From the NCBI GenBank assembly GCA_963791595.1, contig CAWBTF010000018.1:1-64000 (forward strand): a DNA stretch of 64,000 nt. Direction: 5' to 3'. The notes below the pieces were generated by a model that did not search any database, was not told the origin of the DNA, and saw only the letters and a program-made list of their open reading frames with translations. Source of the stretch: JAEMQF01 sp963791595 (lineage in GTDB: Bacteria > Pseudomonadota > Gammaproteobacteria > Burkholderiales > Burkholderiaceae_C). The translations under genes were made by a program, and so were the position numbers. Positions 1-9,800 of the stretch are shown one piece after another; the first letter of the stretch is position 1, and each line of letters starts with the position of its first letter.

Positions 1-569
1 GACCAGCGCTGCGCCTTCAGTGGCTGGAGCAGATGGTGACGATCGCCAGCGCCACTCCGCCACACCGGCACGTGATCGGTCGCGTGCCAAGCGGCACGCT
101 GCAGATCGGCGCGCCAACTGTCGATGCACGGAACAACAAGCGCGACGGCAGGCTGCGCACGGCCGGCACCGTGGTGGCGGGCAACGCGTTCGGGTGGCCT
201 TATCAGGCGCCGTTCACGCGTAGAGGATTTCACCTCGGCATTCCAGGCTTCGGCGCGGCGCGGCGCGGCAACGGTTGTGGAATTCGTCGGACAAGCGCTC
301 GGCGCGCGCGGTCTGTACGACGAGAACAAGTCAGTCCTCGATGCCGTGGCATGCCGGCTCGATTGGCAGGCGGCTGACGATGACGGCCTGCTTCCGTCGG
401 AGAGCCAACGATCGCACTTGACCCACTCCTGACATTCGGCTCCGTGAATTGGTCGACACCTGGCGGCCGCTCGAGCGGCACGTCACACGCAAGCCGAACC
501 CGTTGATGTCGGCGCACAGGTTCGCGCCGCGCAGGCGACTCCCATCCGAGCGACCCCTTCGTCCTAGAC
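1..569. other. No assignable gene
   Basis: I see no convincing gene here. Several short open frames overlap on both strands, none with a recognisable domain. Two plus-strand frames (from 33 and from about 220) have slightly protein-like composition and could be remains of a gene entering from the left edge, but I cannot name a family. Confidence 0.4.
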
Positions 570-863
570 CTAGCGCGGCGACTCGCGGGGAGGCGTCGGC
601 GCCGTCGCCTGTGCGCGCCGCTGCGATTGCCACCAGGCCAGGAACTTGCGGAAGTCGCCTTGAAACTCGCGCTGAAGCAGTTGTTCGTAGACGGTCGAGC
701 AATGCGCGGCGTCGGCCAACCCGAGCAACGTGATTGATGCCTGCCGCTCGCAGGCCAGGAAGGTCTGCCGCAGCGACTCGGGGGTCGGTTCCGCGGCCAG
801 TGCAGGCAGCACAGCCGTCGCGAATGCGGCCAGGTGTCCGGTCAATGTCTTGCGGATCGTCAT
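570..863 (-). CDS. Small secreted hypothetical protein
   Basis: A 97-residue protein. The first 23 residues look like a Sec signal peptide: basic start (MTIRK), hydrophobic core, and an ALA-A cleavage site. The mature part has two cysteines, near residues 38 and 55, that could form a periplasmic disulfide, and a Trp-rich FLAWWQ segment before a Pro-rich tail. I do not recognise a family. The start is the ATG at 863. It is transcribed divergently from the CadC-like regulator at 1005, with about 140 bp between them that must hold both promoters, so it may be a target of that regulator (inference). A longer open frame running upstream to 2501 is only a shadow of the regulator gene. Confidence 0.6.
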   Translation of the reverse strand: MTIRKTLTGHLAAFATAVLPALAAEPTPESLRQTFLACERQASITLLGLADAAHCSTVYEQLLQREFQGDFRKFLAWWQSQRRAQATAPTPPRESPR

Positions 864-1004
864 GGTGTGGCTCCGTGCAACCCCGTCAGGGTGGGACACC
901 AGTACAGGCGAACGGACCGCCGAAGTCCTGAAAAGCTTCCGCAGCGCGCTGAAATCGGCTGAAAATCTCCGGCAGCGGTCGTCCCGGGGCCGCTGGGAGA
1001 TGGC

Positions 1005-2696
1005 GTGCAGGCGGCGGCTACCACTTCGACCGTGTTTCGCTTCGAGGACTTCATGCTCGATGCGGCCCGCCGCTCGCTGCGCCGCGCCGACCGGGTGGTC
1101 GAACTGCGGCCGCGCAGCTTCGAGGTGTTGGCCTACCTCGCGGGTGCCGCCGGCCGTCCAGTCAGCAAGGACGAGTTGCTCGAATCCGTCTGGCCCGGCG
1201 TCGTCGTCACCGAGGATTCGCTGACGCGCTGCATCAGCGATATCCGCCAGGCGCTCGGCGACGACGGGCAGCGCATCATCAAGACGCTGCCGCGGCGCGG
1301 CTACGTGTTCGTCGCGCAGTTGCTGCCGCCAGGCGATGACGTCGTGGCCGACACCGTTCGCGCGACGCCGGCAGCGCTGCGGCGCCGTTGGTCGTGGCTC
1401 CTGGCAGCTGCGCTGCCCTTGGCTGCGGCCGCAGGGCTTGCGGTCTGGCACTGGGGCGGCGCGCCGACGGTGGCCACGCCGCGACTGTCGATCGTCGTCA
1501 TGCCGCTGGCCAGTCGCGGCAGCGGCCAGCAGCAGCCGGACTACTTGGCCGAGGCGATGGCCGAGGAGATCACGGCGGATCTGTCGCGCATCCCCGATGC
1601 GGTGGTGATTGCGCGCAGTTCGGCCGAGAGCTATCGCGGCAAGGTGGTCGACGCGCGCCAAGTCGGCCGCGAGCTGGGCGTGCGCTACGTGCTCGAGGGC
1701 CAACTCGACCGCACCGACGAGACGGTCCGGCTGGCGCTGCAGCTGGTCGATGCCGCCAACGGCCGCACGCTGTGGTCGGAGCGCATCGAAGGCGAGCGGC
1801 GCGACTTGGCGGACCTGCACCGGCGTGTCACCGCAACGGTCGCGAATGCGCTGCAGGTCAAGCTCGTGGCGGTGGAGTCGGCGCGTTCGCGACAACGTTC
1901 GGCGGCCGACGTCGACGCCCATGACCTGACGTTGCAGGCCTGGGCCCTCACCCAGGGTCTGCGCAGCCCCGAGGCCCTTGCCCACGCGCGTGCGCTGGCC
2001 GAACGGGCCATCGCGCTCGATGCGAAGTCGGCCTTCACGTGGACGGTGCTGTCGTGGACCTACCTGAGGGACGCGGGAGGCCGCTACTCGCATCTGCGCG
2101 GCGCGACGCGCGCGCAATGGCTGCAACGCGCCCTCGAGGCCGCCGACCGGGCCTACCAGCTCGACCCGCAGGATGCGCGCGCCGTCAGCGTGCGGGCTTT
2201 CGCCTTGGCCCAGTTCGGTCGCGCGGACGAGGCCCTGCTGCTGTACGAGCGCGCCGTTGCCCTGAATCACAACGACGCCATGGCGTGGTTCGGCATCAGC
2301 TATGCGAACGTGACGCTCGGACGCCAGGACCTGGCGATCCACGCCGGGCGTGAGGCGATCCGCCTGAGCCCACGCGACGCCAGCCTGAACACCTTCTACG
2401 TGGTCCTCGCCGCGGCCTACCTGTACCAGGGGCGCGACCGCGAGGCGCTCGACATGGCGCGGCGTTCCGCGCTCGAACGGCCGGACCACAGCGTCACGCA
2501 CTCCTGGGTTGCCAGCGCAGCTGCGAACCTCGGCGAGCCCGACACGGCGCGCGCGGCGATCGCCGAGTTCCGTCGCCAGCTACCGCAATACACGATCGCG
2601 TCGTTCCGCGCCGAGAAGCTGTGCTCCAACGCCACCTGCGAGGCGCAGCGGGAGCGCTACTACGAGGGTCTCAGGAAGGCCGGCCTGCCCGAGTGA
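1005..2696 (+). CDS. CadC/ToxR-like winged-helix regulator with TPR domain
   Basis: A 563-residue one-component membrane regulator. Residues about 10-105 form an OmpR/CadC-type winged-helix DNA-binding domain (RSFEVLAYL, DELLESVWP, then the RRGYVF wing). A single hydrophobic segment at about 127-147 would anchor it in the inner membrane. The next part (SIVVMPLAS to LQLVDAANG, about 160-270) is the TolB-like fold common in these proteins, followed by TPR-like helices to the C-terminus. This architecture is known in regulators that bind DNA while anchored and sense through the outer or TPR part. The start is GTG at 1005; the later ATG would cut into the winged helix. It is divergent from the small secreted protein. 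Confidence 0.85.
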   Translation: MQAAATTSTVFRFEDFMLDAARRSLRRADRVVELRPRSFEVLAYLAGAAGRPVSKDELLESVWPGVVVTEDSLTRCISDIRQALGDDGQRIIKTLPRRGYVFVAQLLPPGDDVVADTVRATPAALRRRWSWLLAAALPLAAAAGLAVWHWGGAPTVATPRLSIVVMPLASRGSGQQQPDYLAEAMAEEITADLSRIPDAVVIARSSAESYRGKVVDARQVGRELGVRYVLEGQLDRTDETVRLALQLVDAANGRTLWSERIEGERRDLADLHRRVTATVANALQVKLVAVESARSRQRSAADVDAHDLTLQAWALTQGLRSPEALAHARALAERAIALDAKSAFTWTVLSWTYLRDAGGRYSHLRGATRAQWLQRALEAADRAYQLDPQDARAVSVRAFALAQFGRADEALLLYERAVALNHNDAMAWFGISYANVTLGRQDLAIHAGREAIRLSPRDASLNTFYVVLAAAYLYQGRDREALDMARRSALERPDHSVTHSWVASAAANLGEPDTARAAIAEFRRQLPQYTIASFRAEKLCSNATCEAQRERYYEGLRKAGLPE

Positions 2697-2852
2697 GGCC
2701 AAACCAACACGTCGCGCCGCCTTGGGATAGAGCACCATGTGCGTGCAGCGGAACAGGGTGATCGTATTGCCGGTCTCGCGATGCGTGACGGTGCCGTCCC
2801 AGACCTGCGTTCGGTGGCCTTCAATTCCGATCATCGGCAGCAGGAAGTCGAC
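2697..2852 (-). pseudogene. Remnant of a PaaI-like (hotdog) thioesterase C-terminus
   Basis: On the minus strand a stretch of about 50 codons reads VDFLLPMIGIEGHRTQVWDG and then an ITLFRCTHMVLYP ending, which resembles the last strands of PaaI-family hotdog thioesterases. It has no start codon of its own: upstream it runs into the end of the YhcG gene, and downstream it runs on into the antisense of the regulator. It is best read as the 3' stump of a thioesterase gene whose 5' part was lost when the YhcG gene arrived. The family assignment is from pattern memory and moderate at best. Confidence 0.35.
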
Positions 2853-3969
2853 GGGCAGCGCTCTCTCGCGCGTGCTCAATGGCCTGATGCAGCCGAGCAC
2901 GCAGCAGCGGCAGCGGCGGCAGCTCGGTGAGGTACTCGCTGACGCGGATGGACTTGGCGTCGAGCTGGAGCAATTCCACCTGCTCGGCATCGGCAGAGGC
3001 GCACAGGATGAGTCCGATCGGGGCTTCCTCGCCGGGAGCTCGCTCGTGCTTGTCGAGCCAGCGCAGATACAGCTCCATCTGGCCGACATGCGCGGGCTGG
3101 AAGGATTCCAGCTTCAATTCGACGGCAATCAGCCGGCGCAGGTGGCGGTGGAAGAAGAGCAGGTCGAGATGAAAATCATCCTTGCCAATGCTCATGCGTT
3201 TCTGCCGGGCGACGAAGGTGAAGCCAGTCCCCAGCTCCAGCAGCACACCTTCGATCTCGCGCAAGATGGCGCTTTCGAGGTCGCGTTCGCTGTAGGCCCC
3301 TTTGAGCCCCAGCAGGTCGAGCAGGTAGGGATCGCGGAACACGATGTCGGGGCTCATCTGCCCGTCGCGAAGCTTGCCGATTTCTGCGGCAACAACGGCT
3401 TGCGGCTTCTTCGACAGCGCGGTGCGCTGGAACAACATGCCGCCGATCTTCTGCCGCAGCGTGCGCACGTCCCAATGTTCGATGCGGCACATCTCCGCGT
3501 AAAAATCGCGGGCGAGCGGGTCCTTGATCGGGAGCAGCTCCATGAAGTGGCTCCAACTCAATTGTGTCGACAGCGCCGACACAATTGCCTGCTCCGGGAA
3601 GCACTGGCAGAACTGAATGGCGCGATAGAGCGAGCGCAGAGTGAAGGCCTGGCCGAACTCGACGGTCAATTCTCGTGACACGGTGGCAAGAATTCGCTTT
3701 CCGTACGGCGCGCGCTCGTCCTGAAGGCTCTCGGCAAGGAGCCGGCGCCCCAAGATGCCAGTACAGCAGCGTCGTCGTCGAGTTGGCGACCGTGGCGATG
3801 CGCTGCCGCGCGGACCGGATCAGCTCTCTCAGGTCCGTGAGGAGCGCGGCCTCATCGACAACGGGACGCGCGTCTCTTGCAACGCTTCGGCTCGGAGGGT
3901 TGGCGGCCCTTGCGCTGCAGCGCAGTCGGCTTGAGTTTTCGCGGCGGAAGGAACAGGCGCTTTCGTCAT
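2821..3969 (-). pseudogene. YhcG-type PDDEXK nuclease (DUF1016), double frameshift
   Basis: DUF1016/YhcG-like protein of about 382 residues if repaired. The ATG at 3969 has a strong upstream GGGAGG, and the frame it opens is also the frame of the C-terminal half (2821-3753). The middle, with the typical DLRELI, RQRIATVAN and LLYWHLG motifs, lies in another frame. Two compensating one-base lesions explain this: one near 3860-3880, the other an extra base in the CCCC run at 3748-3751. The C-terminal nuclease domain is intact in its frame: KDDFHLDLLFFHR with catalytic Asp, then AVELKLE. The start overlaps the amidohydrolase stop by four bases (ATGA). Either a dying gene or sequence error. Confidence 0.75.
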
Positions 3970-5242
3970 CGCTGACCTCCCCAATGCCGGACAAATTCAA
4001 CAGCGCCGGCCGGCAAGGTGTCGAGAACCACCTCGCCACCCTTCATCACCAGCTTGATCGCCGTCTCGGGCCGGCTCAGCACGCCCGCATCGCGAGTCGG
4101 GTCGCCCTCGACGATCAAAGGTCGGCGAACGCCCCACGCGTCAGGGCACCGATGCGGCCCTCCTGACCCATCAGCCGCGCGGCGGAGATCGTCGCGCTTT
4201 GCAGAATCTCAACCGGACTGAGCGCGCCCGCACGCAAGGAGAATTCTTCGCTCTGCCGTCCGTGCATCGCACCCAGCAGGTCGGTGCCGAATGCGATCGA
4301 GACGCCATGCGACTTGGCGATCTGGATCGACTCGATTCCCTTGGCACGCACCCGCGCCAGCTTTTCCATCATCTGCGCCGACCAGCCGAGCTTCTGCCCC
4401 TCGTCGTCCAGCGCCGCATAAGTCGCCAGCGTCGGCACGAGCCACACGCCCTCCTGCTTCATCAGCCTGGCCGTCGCCTCGTCGATCAGGTTGCCGTGTT
4501 CGATGCTGCGCACCCCCGCCTGCACCGCGCGCGTCACGGCGCGCGGCGAATAGGCATGCGCCATCACGTACAGGTTCGCGGCCTGCGCTTCCTCGACGAT
4601 CGCGCGCAGCTCCTCCATCGAATACTGCGTCCCGTCGATCGGGTCGGTCGGGCTGGCGATGCCCCCGCCCGCCATCACCTTGATCTGGTTCGCGCCGTTG
4701 CGCACCTGCTCGCGCACGGCGCGGCGCACTTCGCCCACGCCGTCGGCAATGGCGCCGAACAGCCCGAGGCCCGCGCAGGTGCAGAACATCTCGCGCGTTC
4801 CCTTCGGCCGCGCATCGGCGTGGCCGCCGGTCTGCGTGATCGGCCAGCCGGCGATGAACAGGCGCGGGCCCGTGAACAGGCCGCGCTCCACCGCTTCTTG
4901 CAGGCCGAAGTCGGCGCCGCAGGCATCGCGCACGCTCGTGAAGCCGCGTTGCAGCATGCCTTCCATCACGCCCTTGCTTTCGGCCGTGATCAGCGACGGC
5001 GGTGTTGACGACAGGCGCAGGATGTCGTGCGTGACCGCCATCACGTGCACATGCGCGTCGATCAGCCCCGGCAGCACGACGCGCCCGGCGGCGTCGATGA
5101 CCTGAGCATCGGCGAACGTGCGCGGCTCGCGCGTCACTTCGACGATTGCGTCCCCTTCGATGACGACGGTCGAAGCGTCCTGCAAGACACCCGCCGCCGA
5201 GTCGAAGACCCGGGCGTTGATGACCGCGGTGCGGCGCTGCAT
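3966..5242 (-). CDS. Metal-dependent amidohydrolase (imidazolonepropionase-like), 3' frameshift
   Basis: Amidohydrolase-superfamily TIM-barrel enzyme, about 425 residues after repair. Visible metal motifs are LPGLIDAHVHV (residues about 57-67), the barrel lysine region IKVMAGGG, MAHAYS, SIEHGN and FGTDLL. It belongs to the Xaa-Pro dipeptidase/imidazolonepropionase-like branch; the substrate is unknown. The main frame stops early at 4115 (GAFADL-stop). A one-base loss in the AAA run at 4117-4119 separates it from the expected tail, which continues in the next frame (LIVEGDPTRDAG, then IKLVMKGG) to a TGA at 3966. That TGA overlaps the YhcG ATG, supporting the repaired reading. It begins 6 bp after the nitronate monooxygenase stop, so it is in the same operon. 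Confidence 0.8.
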
Positions 5243-5248
5243 GGCGGT

Positions 5249-6202
5249 TTACGCCAATGCGAGGCGCGCACGCGCCGCGCCCAGTTCACGCGCCAGGCGC
5301 GCCACCAGCTCGCGCGCCGGCACCACCTGCTTCACCGCGGCGATGCCCTGGCCGCAGCCCCAGATGTCTTTCCACGCCTTGGTCGCGTCGCCCGCGAAGT
5401 TCATCTTCGTCGCGTCGCTGTCGGGCAGCTTGTCGGGGTCCAGCCCGGCGTTGCGGATCGAACCCTTCAGGTAGTTGCCGTGCACGCCGGTGAACAGGTT
5501 GCTGTAGACGATGTCGTCGCTGCTGCTGTCGACGATCATCTGCTTGTAAGCATCGACCGCGCGCGCTTCTTCCGTCGCGACGAAGGCCGAGCCGATGTAC
5601 GCGAAGTCGGCGCCCATCGCCAGCGCGGCGAGCACGGCGTTGCCGTTCGCGATCGCGCCGCTGAGCGCGAGGGGCCCGTCGAACCACTCGCGGATTTCCT
5701 GCACCAGCGCGAACGGGCTCTTCACGCCGGCATGGCCTCCCGCTCCCGCGGCAACGGCGATCAGCCCGTCGGCGCCCTTCTCGATCGCCTTGTGCGCGAA
5801 GCGGTTGTCGATGATGTCGTGCAGCACCACGCCGCCCCAGGCGTGCACCGCTTCGTTCACGTCCACGCGCGCGCCGAGCGACGTGATGACGATCGGCACC
5901 TTGTACTTGGCGCACACCGCCATGTCGTGGTCGAGCCGGTCGTTGCTCTTGTGCACGATCTGGTTGATCGCGAACGGCGCGATGCGCTCACCCGGATGCG
6001 CGCGCCGGTGCGCCGCGAGCCCTTCGGTGATTTCGGCGAGCCACTCGTCGAGCTGCGCCGCCGGTCGCGCGTTGAGCGCCGGCATCGAGCCGACCACGCC
6101 GGCCGTGCACTGCGCGATCACGAGCTTCGGGTTGCTGACGATGAACAGCGGCGCGCCGATGATCGGCAACGGCAGGTTTTGCAGAACGGGCGGCAGGGGC
6201 AT
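5249..6202 (-). CDS. Nitronate monooxygenase family protein
   Basis: A 317-residue FMN-dependent TIM-barrel protein of the nitronate monooxygenase (2-nitropropane dioxygenase-like) family. Family marks are PIIGAPLFIVS at the start, the GADGLIAVAAGAGGHAG phosphate/flavin loop (about residues 143-159), ALSGAIANG, and GADFAYIGSAF. These enzymes oxidise alkyl nitronates, although members in fatty-acid operons may act as enoyl reductases or detoxify nitro compounds. It lies 40 bp downstream of the acyl-CoA dehydrogenase and 6 bp before the amidohydrolase. Length is normal for the family. The start is the ATG at 6202. Confidence 0.88.
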   Translation of the reverse strand: MPLPPVLQNLPLPIIGAPLFIVSNPKLVIAQCTAGVVGSMPALNARPAAQLDEWLAEITEGLAAHRRAHPGERIAPFAINQIVHKSNDRLDHDMAVCAKYKVPIVITSLGARVDVNEAVHAWGGVVLHDIIDNRFAHKAIEKGADGLIAVAAGAGGHAGVKSPFALVQEIREWFDGPLALSGAIANGNAVLAALAMGADFAYIGSAFVATEEARAVDAYKQMIVDSSSDDIVYSNLFTGVHGNYLKGSIRNAGLDPDKLPDSDATKMNFAGDATKAWKDIWGCGQGIAAVKQVVPARELVARLARELGAARARLALA

Positions 6203-6242
6203 GGGTCCGTTTCTCGGGTTGGGCGCCGACGCGGCGCGCGGT

Positions 6243-8038
6243 TCAGAACGACTCGAGCGCGAGCGCGGTCACGCTGTCGGCACCTTCGACGATCGCGTCG
6301 CGCAGTCCCGGCACCTTGCTCAGGATGTGGTCGGCATAGAACTGCGCCGTCGTGACCTTGGCGCGCAGGAACGCCGCGTCGCCAACTCCGCGTTGCAGTT
6401 GATCGAGCGCGACGATCAACGCACGCGCCATCTGCCAGCCCGCCACCGTGTTGCCGGCGAGCATCAGGTAAGGCACCGAGCCCGCGAACACCGCGTTCGG
6501 ATTGCCCTTCGACGCACCGGCAATGAAGTCGACCACTTGCTCGAACGCCTGCCGCGCCGCGCGCAGGCGCTTGGCCATCGCGCGCGCCGCCGGATGGTCG
6601 AGCTTGCCGAGTTCACCTTCCGTGCCGGCGATCTGCGCGGCGATTCCCTTCGCGGTGCGCCCGCCGTCGCGCGCCGTCTTGCGGCCGACCAGATCATTTG
6701 CCTGGATCGCCGTCGTGCCTTCGTAGATCGTGAGGATGCGCGCGTCGCGCAGGTACTGCGCGGCGCCGGTTTCCTCGATGAAGCCCATGCCGCCGTGCAC
6801 CTGCACGCCCAGGCTCGCGACTTCGATGCTCATCTCGGTGCTGTAGCCCTTGATCAGCGGCACCAGGAATTCGTAGAACGCCTGGTTCTCGGCGCGCGTT
6901 GGGGCGTCCGGGTGGTGGTGCGCCGCGTCGAAGGCGGACGCGCCCACCAGCGCCATCGCGCGGCACGCTTCGGTATAGGCGCGCATCGTCATCAGCATGC
7001 GGCGCACGTCGGGGTGGTGGATGATCGGCCCGCTGCCGGGCAGCGAGCCGTCCACCGGGCGCGACTGGATGCGCTCGCGCGCGAACGCCGCCGCCTTCTG
7101 GTACGCGCGCTCGGCGATCGCGATGCCCTGCACGCCCACGGCGTAGCGCGCCGCGTTCATCATGATGAACATGTACTCGAGGCCGCGGTTCTCCTGGCCG
7201 ACGAGGTAGCCCACGGCGCCACCCGAATCGCCGAACTGCATCACCGCCGTCGGGCTCGCCTTGATGCCGAGCTTGTGTTCGATGCTCACGCAGTACGCGT
7301 CGTTGCGCGCACCCAAGGACTGCCGTCGGGCTTGACCAGGAACTTCGGGCAGATGAACAGGCTGATGCCTTTCACGCCCTGCGGCGCGCCGGTCACGCGC
7401 GCGAGCACGAGGTGCACGATGTTTTGTGCCATGTCGTGCTCGCCGTAGGTGATGAAGATCTTCGTGCCGAAGAGCTTGTAGCTGCCGTCGGGCTGCGGCT
7501 CGGCGCGGGTGCGCACCAGCGCCAGGTCGGAGCCGGCCTGCGGCTCGGTCAGGTTCATCGTGCCGGTCCACGCGCCTTCGATCATCTTGGGCAGGAACAG
7601 CTGCTGCTGCTCCGGTGTTCCTGCCGTGAGCAAGGCCTCGATCGCGCCGTCCGTCAGCAACGGGCACAGCGCGAAACTCATGTTCGCGCTGTTGATCATC
7701 TCGATGCACGCGGCGCCGATCGTCTTGGGCAGGCCCTGGCCACCGAATTGCGCCGGATGCTGCAGCCCCTGCCAGCCGCCTTCGGCGAACTGAGTGAACG
7801 CGTCCTTGAAGCCCGGCGTCGTCGTGACCTGGCGCTCGCTCCAGCTCGACGGGTTCTTGTCGCCCGCCACGTTCAACGGGTCGAGCACGCCCTGACAGAA
7901 CTTGGCGGACTCTTCCAGCACCGCCTGCGCGGTCTCCAGCCCCGCGTCTTCAAAGCCCGGCAATTGCGCGATGCGCTCCAGCCCAGCGAGTTCGCGCATG
8001 CAGAACAGCATGTCGGTGACGGGCGCGGTGTAGCTCAT
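6243..8038 (-). CDS. Acyl-CoA dehydrogenase (with C-terminal extension), one frameshift
   Basis: Acyl-CoA dehydrogenase of the roughly 600-residue class with an extra C-terminal domain. It starts at MSYTAPV (ATG 8038). The N-terminal and middle domains are clear (MNLTEPQAGSDL flavin/substrate motif, FGTKIFITYGEHD). Then the frame changes at about 7312-7320, after VKPDGS: the rest (LGARNDAYCVSIEHKLG through RILTIYEGTTAIQ to ALALESF) continues in another frame. One base is missing, probably from the GG or CCC run there. It oxidises acyl-CoA to enoyl-CoA and passes electrons to ETF, whose genes lie just upstream. Repair gives full family length, so a sequence error is more likely than true loss. 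Confidence 0.88.
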
Positions 8039-8060
8039 GATGGCAGTCCCCGGGAACGTT

Positions 8061-8995
8061 CTACAGCGCGCGCACCAGCTCCGGCACGGCGACGAACAGG
8101 TCGGCCTCGAGGCCATAGTCGGCCACGCTGAAGATCGGCGCCTCGGCGTCCTTGTTGATCGCGACGATGACCTTGCTGTCTTTCATTCCCGCCAGGTGCT
8201 GGATCGCGCCGCTGATGCCGCACGCGATGTAGAGCTGCGGCGCGACGATCTTGCCGGTCTGCCCCACCTGCCAGTCGTTGGGCGCATAGCCCGCGTCGAC
8301 CGCGGCGCGGCTCGCGCCGAGCGCGGCGCCGAGCTTGTCGGCCAGCGGCGTCAGCACCTCATTGAACTTCTCGCTGCTGCCCATCGCGCGCCCGCCCGAG
8401 ACGATGATCTTCGCCGCGGTGAGTTCGGGCCTGTCGTTCTTCGCGATTTCGCTGCGCAGGAAGGCGGACTTTCCGGAATCGGCGACCGCAGAAATCTTCT
8501 CGACGGCCGCGGAGCCGCCGCTGGCTTCGGCGGCGTCGAAGCCGGTCGTGCGCACCGTGATCACCTTGATCGCGTCGGCGCACTGCACCGTCGCGATCGC
8601 GTTGCCGGCGTAGATCGGGCGCTCGAAGGTGTCGGCGGAGATGACTTTCGTGATGTCGGAAATCTGCGCCACGTCGAGCAGCGCGGCGACGCGCGGCGCG
8701 ACGTTCTTGCCCGACGCCGTGGCGGCGAACAGGATGTGGCTGAATAGCTCTTGGAAAGCGCCACCACCTGCGCCGCGAGGTTCTCCGCGAGGCCATGCGC
8801 AAACGCATCGCCGTCGGCGTGCAGCACCTTGGCCACGCCGGCCACTTGCGCGGCGGCTGCGCAGGCGGCACCGGCGTTCGACCCCATCACCAGCACGTGC
8901 ACGTCGCTGCTGCACTGCCTGGCGGCGGTCACCGCGTTGCGCGTCGCGACCTTCAGGGTGGCGTGGTCGTGCTCAGCAATCACCAATGCGGCCAT
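8061..8995 (-). CDS. etfA: Electron transfer flavoprotein alpha subunit, one frameshift
   Basis: ETF alpha (FixB), about 311 residues when repaired. The N-terminal part (MAALVIAEHDHATLK to VVALSKSYS) and the C-terminal part (HILFAATASGKNVAPR to the end) are in different frames, with one base missing near 8735-8742. The C-terminal FAD domain is complete: IIVSGGRAMGSSEKF, GYAPNDWQVGQTGK, IACGISGAIQHLAGM, VAINKD. It forms the FAD-binding half of the ETF heterodimer, taking electrons from acyl-CoA dehydrogenases. It starts one base after the etfB stop and is followed after 22 bp by the acyl-CoA dehydrogenase. A true knockout of etfA while etfB stays intact would be surprising. Confidence 0.9.
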
Positions 8996-8996
8996 C

Positions 8997-9752
8997 TCAG
9001 ATCACCTTCGCTTCGTTCTTGAGTTTCGCGACCAGCGTGGCCACGTCGGGAACCTTGACGCCGGCGCTGCGTTTGGGCGGGTCGCTGACCTTCAGCGTCT
9101 TGATGCGCGGCGCCACGTCCACGCCCAGATCTTCAGGCTTGAAGATGTCCATCGTCTTCTTCTTCGCCTTCATGATGTTGGGCAGCGTCACGTAGCGCGG
9201 CTCGTTCAGGCGCAGGTCGGTCGTGATCACCGCCGGCATCGAGACGCTCAGCGTCTCCAGGCCGCCGTCGATTTCGCGCGTCACGTTCGCCTTTCCCTCA
9301 GTGATTTCCACTTTGGACGCGAACGTCGCCTGCGGCAGGCCGGCGAGCGCGGCGAGCATCTGGCCGGTCTGGTTGCAGTCGTCGTCGATCGCCTGTTTGC
9401 CCAGGATCACCAGGCCGGGCTGCTCCTTGTCGACCAGCGCCTTCAGCAGCTTGGCCACCGCGAGCGGCTGCAGCTCCACGTCGGTCTGCACGAGGATCGC
9501 CCGGTCCGCGCCGATCGCCATCGCGGTGCGCAGCGTCTCCTGGCATTGCGTGACGCCGCAAGACACCGCGATCACTTCGCTGGCCGCGCCCTTCTCGCGC
9601 AGGCGCACCGCTTCTTCGATGGCGATCTCGTCGAACGGGTTCATGCTCATCTTCACGTTGGCGATGTCGACGCCGGTGCCGTCGGACTTGACGCGCACCT
9701 TGACGTTGTAGTCGACGACGCGTTTCACCGCGACCAGGATTTTCATTGCCAT
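8997..9752 (-). CDS. etfB: Electron transfer flavoprotein beta subunit
   Basis: ETF beta (FixA), 251 residues and intact. It has the typical MKILVAVKRVVDYNVK start, the MSMNPFDEIAIEEAVRL motif, and the signature DLRLNEPRYVTLPNIMKAKKK near residues 180-200. The start MAMKIL is preceded by GGAG five bases upstream, which favours the ATG at 9752 over the internal one at 9746. It is the first gene of the minus-strand operon etfB-etfA-acyl-CoA dehydrogenase-nitronate monooxygenase-amidohydrolase. It lies 48 bp after the MFS gene stop, so it could be co-transcribed with it. Confidence 0.95.
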   Translation of the reverse strand: MAMKILVAVKRVVDYNVKVRVKSDGTGVDIANVKMSMNPFDEIAIEEAVRLREKGAASEVIAVSCGVTQCQETLRTAMAIGADRAILVQTDVELQPLAVAKLLKALVDKEQPGLVILGKQAIDDDCNQTGQMLAALAGLPQATFASKVEITEGKANVTREIDGGLETLSVSMPAVITTDLRLNEPRYVTLPNIMKAKKKTMDIFKPEDLGVDVAPRIKTLKVSDPPKRSAGVKVPDVATLVAKLKNEAKVI

Positions 9753-9800
9753 GTTCTCCTCGATACTGATGTTCTTTGTCGATTCTAGTCAGGGCGTTGT

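Noticed and set aside
570..2501. 643-residue minus-strand open frame
   Set aside because: Only its last 97 codons (570-863) look like a protein; the rest mirrors the CadC-like regulator, as is usual in GC-rich DNA.
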